From the NCBI GenBank assembly GCA_963759125.1, contig CAVWXN010000007.1, positions 1 to 64,000 of the forward strand: a stretch of DNA of 64,000 bases, given 5' to 3'. The first letter of the stretch is position 1, and the number at the start of each line of letters is the position of its first letter. Under the pieces are notes generated by a model that was not told the origin of the DNA, searched no databases, and was given only the letters and a program-made list of their open reading frames with translations. This document shows, one piece after another, positions 58,409 to 64,000 of this stretch. The position numbers were made by a program, and so were the translations under genes. The stretch comes from JABDQA01 sp963759125. GTDB taxonomy: Bacteria > Desulfobacterota > Desulfobulbia > Desulfobulbales > Desulfocapsaceae.

Positions 58409-58438
58409 AAAGGCCGGTGTCAAAAGACACCGGCCTTT
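58409..58438. terminator. Bidirectional intrinsic terminator
   Basis: Perfect 13-bp stem AAAGGCCGGTGTC / GACACCGGCCTTT with an AAAA loop. The A and T tracts on both sides suit termination of both convergent genes, the beta-helix protein at 58294 and the small Cys-rich protein at 58501. The stretch 58295-58408 shows no gene. Confidence 0.88.
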
Positions 58439-58500
58439 ACATTTAACCAACTGCCGCGGTCTAAAACCTGCCGTCGGACAGTCTCATTTACATATTGATC

Positions 58501-58695
58501 TTATTTGACCGTGCAGCTCATATCCTGGCCGCAGCACATCGGCGATTTGATCTTGCCGTGTCCATTAGGACACTTTGAAATCTGGACTTCATTACCGTCG
58601 TCGAGTTTCAGTGTATCGTCAACAAGTGGGGCATCGCACTTTGCACAGGTCGCATTTACTCCCATCCCGCATTTGGAACACTCATAAGTTGCCAT
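58501..58695 (-). CDS. Small Cys-rich zinc-binding-type protein
   Basis: 64 residues with CSKC, CAKC, CPNGHGK and MCCGQDMSC, which is seven Cys plus a His and fits a two-site zinc ribbon. The acidic middle is TLKLDDGNEVQISK. The frame is complete, with a GGAGAG ribosome site. Function unknown; related short proteins are common in sulfate-reducing bacteria. A strong terminator follows. Confidence 0.75.
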   Translation of the reverse strand: MATYECSKCGMGVNATCAKCDAPLVDDTLKLDDGNEVQISKCPNGHGKIKSPMCCGQDMSCTVK

Positions 58696-58808
58696 ATCGC
58701 TCTCCTCTGTAGCTCTGCTTATTGATGTTGCCCTGTCTGAGGGTCAATCTCTGACAGGGGGATGACCTTTTCAAGCACCATAGGTTGCAACCACCAGAAG
58801 TCAAGTTG

Positions 58809-60080
58809 TCAGCTGCTGCCGGCCGCTGATTTCTTCCTTCTGAACATAGCATTGACCAAAAATTCCCGACGGACGCCTTTGAGCTGCCAGCATAGACGGT
58901 CTCCCGGATTACCTCGTTCGACTCTGTTGCCCTCGGCATCGTGCATGGCAGCGAGTTCCAGACAATCGGCTTCGATCCCGCCTGCCATATATTCCACCCG
59001 CTCACCGCTATAGCAGACGTTTCGAAGTTCTACTTCGAGTCGCTCACCAGAGATCCCTTTCACCACCGCCACAGGTTCATAATCCTGATCAACTCGCGAC
59101 GAATGGTAGAGCATATCATCGGGACCCGGCTGTTGGTGGGCGAAATTAAGGCTCATCCCCCTGGTGCCGGTCTTCTCGATCTCCTCCAGCAAGGCTGGGG
59201 GCATCTCGATCTTCTCCGGCGTCTGCCATAGTTTCGGGTCCACCTCACGCAGATAATCAAGAGCCGCCCGATAGACCCTTACCACTCCGCCGACATAGAA
59301 AATTGACTTCATTCTGCCCTCGATCTTCAGAGAGTCGACGCCAACAGCAATCAGCTCCGGGAGGTTTTTCAACAGACAGAGATCTTTGGAATTGAAAATG
59401 TAGGTGCCGCGCTCGTCTTCGTATACCGGAAAGTACTCTCCCGGCCGTTTTTCCTCGACCAGGGCATAGCTGTAGCGGCATGGGTGGGCGCATTTGCCCT
59501 GGTTGGCGTCCCTGCCGGTCATATAGATCGACAGCATGCATCTGCCCGAATAGGAAATACATAAAGCACCGTGGGCAAACACCTCGATTTCTGCACTCAC
59601 CTTCTGCCGGATTAGTCCAATTTCTGCAAAACTCAGTTCCCTCGCAAGATTGAGCCGTGCCGCCCCCTGTTCGACCCAAAATGACGCAGAGCGGCTGTTG
59701 GTGACATTGGCCTGGGTGGATAAATGGATGGGCAGCGATGGCACCAGGCCCCGGGCCAGCTGCAGGATGCCGGCGTCGGAAACGATGATCGCGTCGACGC
59801 CAATCTCTTCCAGTTTTATCAGATAGGCTTCAAGCCCCTCAAAATCTTCGTGGTGGGCGATGATATTGACGGTGACATAAACCTTCACACCCCGCCGATG
59901 AGCATAGTCGACCGCCCTGACCATGCCCTGCTCGTCGAAATTGGCGGCTTTGGCGCGTAGTCCGTACTTTTTTCCGCTCAGATATACCGCATCTGCCCCA
60001 TAGTGTATGGCGGTGATCAGCTTTTCGAAACTCCCAGCCGGAGCAAGCAGTTCTGGGATCCCAGGAGCGGAAGAATTCAT
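58809..60080 (-). CDS. U32-family peptidase-like protein (TrhP/YegQ group)
   Basis: 423 residues of the U32 family. Members of the TrhP group act in 5-hydroxyuridine formation at tRNA position 34, not as proteases. It has ELLAPAGSFEKLITAIHYGADAVYLSG at the N-terminus, HLSTQANVTNS, the Cys-rich block HGALCISYSGRCMLS, GKCAHPCRYSY (Cys ligands of the family) and SLKIEGRMKSIFYV, the U32 signature. ATG at 60080 has GGAAA upstream. Two tRNA-modification genes lie immediately on the other side, on the plus strand. The exact member is not certain. Confidence 0.85.
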   Translation of the reverse strand: MNSSAPGIPELLAPAGSFEKLITAIHYGADAVYLSGKKYGLRAKAANFDEQGMVRAVDYAHRRGVKVYVTVNIIAHHEDFEGLEAYLIKLEEIGVDAIIVSDAGILQLARGLVPSLPIHLSTQANVTNSRSASFWVEQGAARLNLARELSFAEIGLIRQKVSAEIEVFAHGALCISYSGRCMLSIYMTGRDANQGKCAHPCRYSYALVEEKRPGEYFPVYEDERGTYIFNSKDLCLLKNLPELIAVGVDSLKIEGRMKSIFYVGGVVRVYRAALDYLREVDPKLWQTPEKIEMPPALLEEIEKTGTRGMSLNFAHQQPGPDDMLYHSSRVDQDYEPVAVVKGISGERLEVELRNVCYSGERVEYMAGGIEADCLELAAMHDAEGNRVERGNPGDRLCWQLKGVRREFLVNAMFRRKKSAAGSS

Positions 60081-60185
60081 ACCTTGTATTTCCTCGACGG
60101 CAGGTTATCGTGTTTATCTGCTGAAAACGTGTTGCGCAACTGATCCAACCTTGTTGATCAGACTACAATAACGGCGATTGAACCA

Positions 60186-61235
60186 TTGGCAAGCACTTCA
60201 CTCAAACAGATCGGCCTGGCCATGAGCGGCGGGGTCGACTCGACTGCCAGCGCTCTGCTGCTGAAAGAACATTATCAGGTGCACGGCTTTCTGATGGACA
60301 TCGGTCAGGCGGGCTTTGCTGAACAGGCCGCAGAGGTTGAAACGATTGCCGACCGTCTGGGCATTGAACTCAGCATAGTTGACCTCAAGGACCGCTTCAA
60401 CGATCTTGTCCTTGACTATTTCATCGACAGCTATCGGCGAGGCAAAACGCCAAACCCCTGCATGGTCTGCAACCGGGAAATCAAATGCGGTCTGTTTCTT
60501 GAACACATCGTCTCCACCGGTCTGGAAACCATGGCCACGGGACACTATGTCCGCCGTGAGGAGATCGATGGAATTGTCTGCCTTTTCGAGGGAGAAGATC
60601 GACACAAGGATCAATCCTACTTCCTGGCCCGGCTCGCCATACCGCAGCTGAAGCGGATGCTTTTTCCCCTCGGCTCAATGCGCAAGGAGCAGACCTACCG
60701 GTTCATGGAAGCCCGGGGATTCAACGATTTCAGAGGCAAGGAGAGCCAGGATGTCTGTTTTCTCAAAGACACCAGCGTGGCTGAATTCCTGGACTCTCAT
60801 CTTGCCCGTCAGATGAAACCGGGCCCCATCGTCACTACTGCCGGTGAACAAATCGGCAGTCACCAAGGGCTGCACCGCTACACGGTCGGTCAGCGCCGGG
60901 GGCTAGGGCTTGCCGATCACTCTCCCTGGTATGTCTGCGGTCTTGATCCCGTCTCGAACCGGATCATCGTCGGCAAAAACGAGGAGCTGAACTCCATGGC
61001 TTTGAAGGCGGTATTTCCCCACTGGCTGGCCTCCTCTCCTCCCGGAATCGGCGACAGATTCAGAGTAAAGATCCGCTCCACTCACCAAGGCGCCCTGGCG
61101 ACCATCAAGGAGTCGGACGACACGCATCTCCTTATTGAATTCGACCAGCCGCAGCGCGCCATAAGCCCCGGTCAGTATGCAGTGCTCTACGACGAATCTA
61201 GAGTCATTGGCTCTGCTGAAATTATCGCTCCATGA
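60186..61235 (+). CDS. mnmA: tRNA 2-thiouridine(34) synthase
   Basis: Adds sulfur to U34 of Lys, Glu and Gln tRNAs. 349 residues with PP-loop AMSGGVDSTASALLL, TPNPCMVCNREIKCG (first catalytic Cys), ATGHYVRR, DQSYFLARL, ESQDVCFL (second Cys) and the C-terminal HRYTVGQRRGLGL. The frame begins at a TTG (60186), since no ATG precedes the PP-loop in frame. The stop overlaps the next start (ATGA), so it is coupled to mtaB. Confidence 0.94.
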   Translation: MASTSLKQIGLAMSGGVDSTASALLLKEHYQVHGFLMDIGQAGFAEQAAEVETIADRLGIELSIVDLKDRFNDLVLDYFIDSYRRGKTPNPCMVCNREIKCGLFLEHIVSTGLETMATGHYVRREEIDGIVCLFEGEDRHKDQSYFLARLAIPQLKRMLFPLGSMRKEQTYRFMEARGFNDFRGKESQDVCFLKDTSVAEFLDSHLARQMKPGPIVTTAGEQIGSHQGLHRYTVGQRRGLGLADHSPWYVCGLDPVSNRIIVGKNEELNSMALKAVFPHWLASSPPGIGDRFRVKIRSTHQGALATIKESDDTHLLIEFDQPQRAISPGQYAVLYDESRVIGSAEIIAP

Positions 61236-62560
61236 GTCCGGTCCAAGTGATGAAAAAGGCCTACCTGAGTACCTTGGGCTGTAAGGTCAACCAGTTTGAG
61301 ACAGCTGCTTTCAAAAGTCAGCTGGAACAACGTGGCGTTGTCGTTACTTCAAACCTTGAAGAGGCGGACTTCATCATCATCAACACCTGCACTGTCACCG
61401 CCAAAGCCGGCAGCGAGTCGCGGCGGGAGGTCAGGAAAGCACTGCGACTCAACGATCAGGCCAGGGTCGTGGTCACGGGTTGTCACGCCCAACTTGAACA
61501 TGACGAACTAACTTGCCTCCCGGATATCGATCCGGCCCGGCTCCTGGTCGCCGGCAACGACACCAAAGACAGTCTTGTCGACAAACTGCTGGCAGGTGAG
61601 CCGCAGCCCGCTCCCCTCCCGCCTGGTGACTTTGGTCAACACCAAAGGATCGCGCCGCTGCAGGTTGCTAAGTTCGAAGGCAGGACAAGAGCCTATCTGC
61701 GCGTTCAGGACGGCTGCGAAAGTTTCTGCAGTTACTGTATTGTGCCTTATGCCCGGGGACGAAGCAGGAGTCTGCCGATCGCAGAAGTGGAGCGCCAGGT
61801 CTCGATTTACCAGCAGGCAGGGCATCGAGAGATCGTGGTTACCGGCATTCATGTCGGACGTTACGGGTTGGACCTGTCAGAGGATTGTAATATTGCCGGG
61901 TTACTTGATAGATTGTGTTACGGCTTTCCTTCAATTCGGTTCAGACTATCCTCGATTGAACCGCTGGAAATCACCGCTACTCTTCTGAGCTTGATGGCAG
62001 AAGCCGACAACCTGATGCCGCATTTTCATATACCGCTGCAAAGCGGTGACAGCGAAGTGCTGAAAAGGATGAACAGGAGCTACACAAGAGAGCAGTTCAA
62101 AGAGATTGTAAACAAGTGCCGGGCTGCCGTACCTGATGCGGCAATAGGTTTCGATGTCATGGTCGGGTTTCCCGGAGAAACCGAGGCCATGTTCGAGAAC
62201 AGCAGAAATCTCATTGAGACGACCGACTGCACCTACCTCCATGTATTCCCGTTCTCAAAGCGGCCGGGCACCAGAGCTGCAGACTTTGACGAGCAGATCG
62301 ACAGCGCTGTCAAACAACAGCGGGTTGCAATATTGCGCCGCCTGGGCCGAAAAAAAAGTCGAGCATTTTACCGCCGTTTCATTAATTCTAGAAGAGAGGC
62401 ACTTCTGGAAACTGAAAAACTTTCCGGTGACCACTTAAAAGGGTTTACTGACAATTACATTCCCGTCACGACGCCCAGACCTGAAAAGCTTCCTATGCAG
62501 CCTGTTAGCGTAAAGCTTGTTGAAATCATGGATAAATCAGTTCTAGCCAGGATTGTTTAG
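61232..62560 (+). CDS. mtaB: tRNA t6A37 methylthiotransferase, MtaB type
   Basis: Radical-SAM enzyme converting t6A37 to ms2t6A37 in tRNA. The N-terminal UPF0004 domain has YLSTLGCKVNQFETAAF, IINTCTVTAKAG and VVTGCHAQ (three Cys for one cluster). The radical-SAM domain has QDGCESFCSYCIVPYARGRSRS (CxxxCxxC) and FRLSSIEPLEIT, and a TRAM-like tail follows. MiaB differs at the Cys-rich motifs. ATG at 61232 overlaps the mnmA stop; an ATG at 61250 is also possible. Confidence 0.92.
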   Translation: MSPVQVMKKAYLSTLGCKVNQFETAAFKSQLEQRGVVVTSNLEEADFIIINTCTVTAKAGSESRREVRKALRLNDQARVVVTGCHAQLEHDELTCLPDIDPARLLVAGNDTKDSLVDKLLAGEPQPAPLPPGDFGQHQRIAPLQVAKFEGRTRAYLRVQDGCESFCSYCIVPYARGRSRSLPIAEVERQVSIYQQAGHREIVVTGIHVGRYGLDLSEDCNIAGLLDRLCYGFPSIRFRLSSIEPLEITATLLSLMAEADNLMPHFHIPLQSGDSEVLKRMNRSYTREQFKEIVNKCRAAVPDAAIGFDVMVGFPGETEAMFENSRNLIETTDCTYLHVFPFSKRPGTRAADFDEQIDSAVKQQRVAILRRLGRKKSRAFYRRFINSRREALLETEKLSGDHLKGFTDNYIPVTTPRPEKLPMQPVSVKLVEIMDKSVLARIV

Positions 62561-62563
62561 GAG

Positions 62564-63812
62564 ATGATTGGCGAAATCATTGCAATCGGTGACGAACTCA
62601 CCTCCGGCAGAATTATGAACACCACCAGCGGCTATGCCGCTAGAAAACTGTTCGATGCCGGCCACACCATCCACGCCATGAGTACCATAGGTGATTCTCC
62701 GGAACTTATCGGGGAGGCATTGATCCAGGCCATTGGCAGAGCTGACTTCATCGTGGTCACCGGCGGCCTCGGTTCCACCGACGACGATATCACCAACGAA
62801 GCAGTATCCCAGGCCCTCAACCGTCCGACCATGCCGGATCTGGCCATCCTCGCCTGGATCAGAGAACATCTCTCCAGCCGCCAAGTTTCCCCCAATAACC
62901 CGCTGGAAAAACTGGCCTGGCTCCCCGGCGGAGCTGAATCGTTTGATCCCGAATCCAGAGTGGCCGGCTACCAGCTCATCCACGACGATACGCCCATTTT
63001 CTTTCTGCCCGGTGTACCTGAGGAAATGAAGGATCTGATGACCCGGATTGTGCTTCCCAAACTCATGGCCTGGCAGGAAGGATCGGTGCTGCAGACAACA
63101 CATCGCATTTACAAGGTTTTCGGCCTGGCCGAGTCGGAGATCAACCGCCGAATCAAAGGGCTGGATCTACCTTCTGAAATCAAGATCGGCTATTACCCGG
63201 TCTACCCTGATGTTCACGTCAGCGTGATGATCAGAACCACCAGGCACAAGGTGGGCAGAGAGCAGATCGATGGTGCCTGCCGCGGGACTCGAAAAGATCT
63301 TGGGTGATGCAATATATGGACTTGATGGGGAGGAACTCGAATCCATAGTCGGTGAGCTGCTGCTCCAGGCAGGACTGCATCTTGGGGTGGCCGAATCATG
63401 CACCGGCGGACTCCTCGCCCATCGGATCACAAGAGTTCCCGGCAGTTCAAGATACTTTCTCGGAGGAGCCGTCGCCTATGCCAACGAACTTAAAGTGGCT
63501 CTGCTCGGTGTCGAATCGGAGAAACTCGACCGCTATGGCGCGGTCAGCAGGGAAACGGCTGAAGCCATGGCCGTAGGAGCAAGACAGCAGTTCGGTGCTG
63601 AGCTAGGTCTCTCCATTACCGGCATTGCCGGACCGGACGGCGGGACCGAAGAAAAGCCGGTCGGCACCGTCTTTATCGGCATAAGCAGCGAAAAATCACT
63701 GGAGGTTAACAAATTAACGCTCTCAGGCGATCGAACCCGAGTCCAGACCACGGCTGCCCAGGCCGGACTCAATATGCTCAGACTGTTTCTGAGAAATAAT
63801 CGTTCAGCCTGA
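62564..63812 (+). CDS. cinA: CinA: competence/damage-inducible family, NMN deamidase (one frame break)
   Basis: About 415 residues. The N-terminal MoCF-like pyrophosphatase domain has EIIAIGDELTSGRIMNTTSGYAARKL and VTGGLGSTDDDITNEAVS. The C-terminal CinA domain has VAESCTGGLLAHRITRVPGSSRYFLGG and ITGIAGPDGGTEEKPVGTVFIG, the NMN-amidohydrolase module. The halves are in different frames; dropping one G from the GGG near 63286 joins them through GLEKILGDAIYGLDG. It lies in line with mtaB and immediately before the probable recA start, a common bacterial arrangement. Confidence 0.88.
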
Positions 63813-63919
63813 TGGCAGATCAGGTAATCGACCTTGATGTTTCCGCCACTTCTATTTATATCTTTACGCTTGTTCTCGACAGCGAATACAATTCGAAAAA
63901 TCAGCGATCAGGAGTATCC

Positions 63920-64000
63920 ATGAAAGAGAGACAAGAATAAAATAGCACCAGACAAGAATAAAGTAAGCAGTGTGGAAAACGCAGTTAATCAGATCCATCG
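63920..64000 (+). CDS. recA: Probable start of recA (partial, one frame break)
   Basis: ATG at 63920 with AGGAG upstream. With one base removed in GAGAGAC the frame reads KNKIAPDKNKVSSVENAVNQIHR up to the window end, which resembles the N-terminal helix of RecA that precedes the QFGKG motif. A 12-bp repeat GACAAGAATAAA occurs twice (63930 and 63952), so the true length of the leader may vary. Location directly after cinA supports the call; the diagnostic ATPase motifs lie outside the window. 63813-63919 hold no other convincing gene. Confidence 0.5.

Noticed and set aside
63811..63940. A 43-codon frame starting in TGATG overlap with the cinA stop
   Set aside because: It has a plausible overlapping start but no recognisable features, and its end coincides with the presumed frame break at the recA start.

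Overview
The window looks like chromosomal DNA of a Gram-negative Desulfobacterota-type bacterium (former Deltaproteobacteria, sulfate-reducer-like). The grounds are lipid A genes, a selenocysteine elongation factor, a multiheme cytochrome c with a predicted 12 haems, an ADP-forming acyl-CoA synthetase and small Cys-rich proteins. Genus is not assignable by eye.

Positions 1-20.6 kb are AT-richer, loosely packed accessory DNA. From right to left on the minus strand come an exopolysaccharide (EPS) locus (wzz-like chain-length protein, ExeA-type ATPase with a 33-bp tandem repeat, CpsD-like kinase, ATP-grasp protein, PilZ protein, sugar-phosphate transferase, Gfo/Idh oxidoreductase) and a hybrid PKS/NRPS line. 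That line is a methyltransferase-PCP protein followed by KS-AT-ACP-C-A-PCP-TE, running off the left end. A sigma54 activator (19267-20626) and a degenerate GGDEF-like gene lie on the plus strand. Four intergenic sites with GG-N10-GC spacing sit upstream of wzz, the GGDEF-like gene, the PilZ gene and the oxidoreductase, suggesting that the locus is a local sigma54 regulon. One site is near perfect and has a palindrome about 140 bp upstream.

Positions 20.6-23.3 kb hold a sugar-acid catabolic remnant: a LacI fragment, an enolase-superfamily dehydratase and a KDPG aldolase. From 23.6 kb on, the DNA is GC-richer, compact and housekeeping: mpl, tilS, selB, mrp, ftsY, der, the lpxD-fabZ-lpxA-lpxI block, glmS, pyrE, hflX, nadE, mltG, lon, mnmA, mtaB, cinA and the probable start of recA. 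Mpl, NamZ, AmgK, MurU and MltG together point to peptidoglycan turnover and MurNAc/peptide recycling.

Many genes are broken by single-base shifts (PKS/NRPS, oxidoreductase, sugar transferase, kinase, activator, aminotransferase, murU, PilZ, cinA). Nearly every break checked lies in a short homopolymer, and changing one base restores conserved family sequence. Base-calling error in the assembly explains this better than gene decay. Such genes are annotated over their whole span with the breaks noted. A dispersed intergenic repeat with 13-bp terminal inverted repeats occurs at 22.2 kb, with relatives at 46.7 and 53.6 kb.
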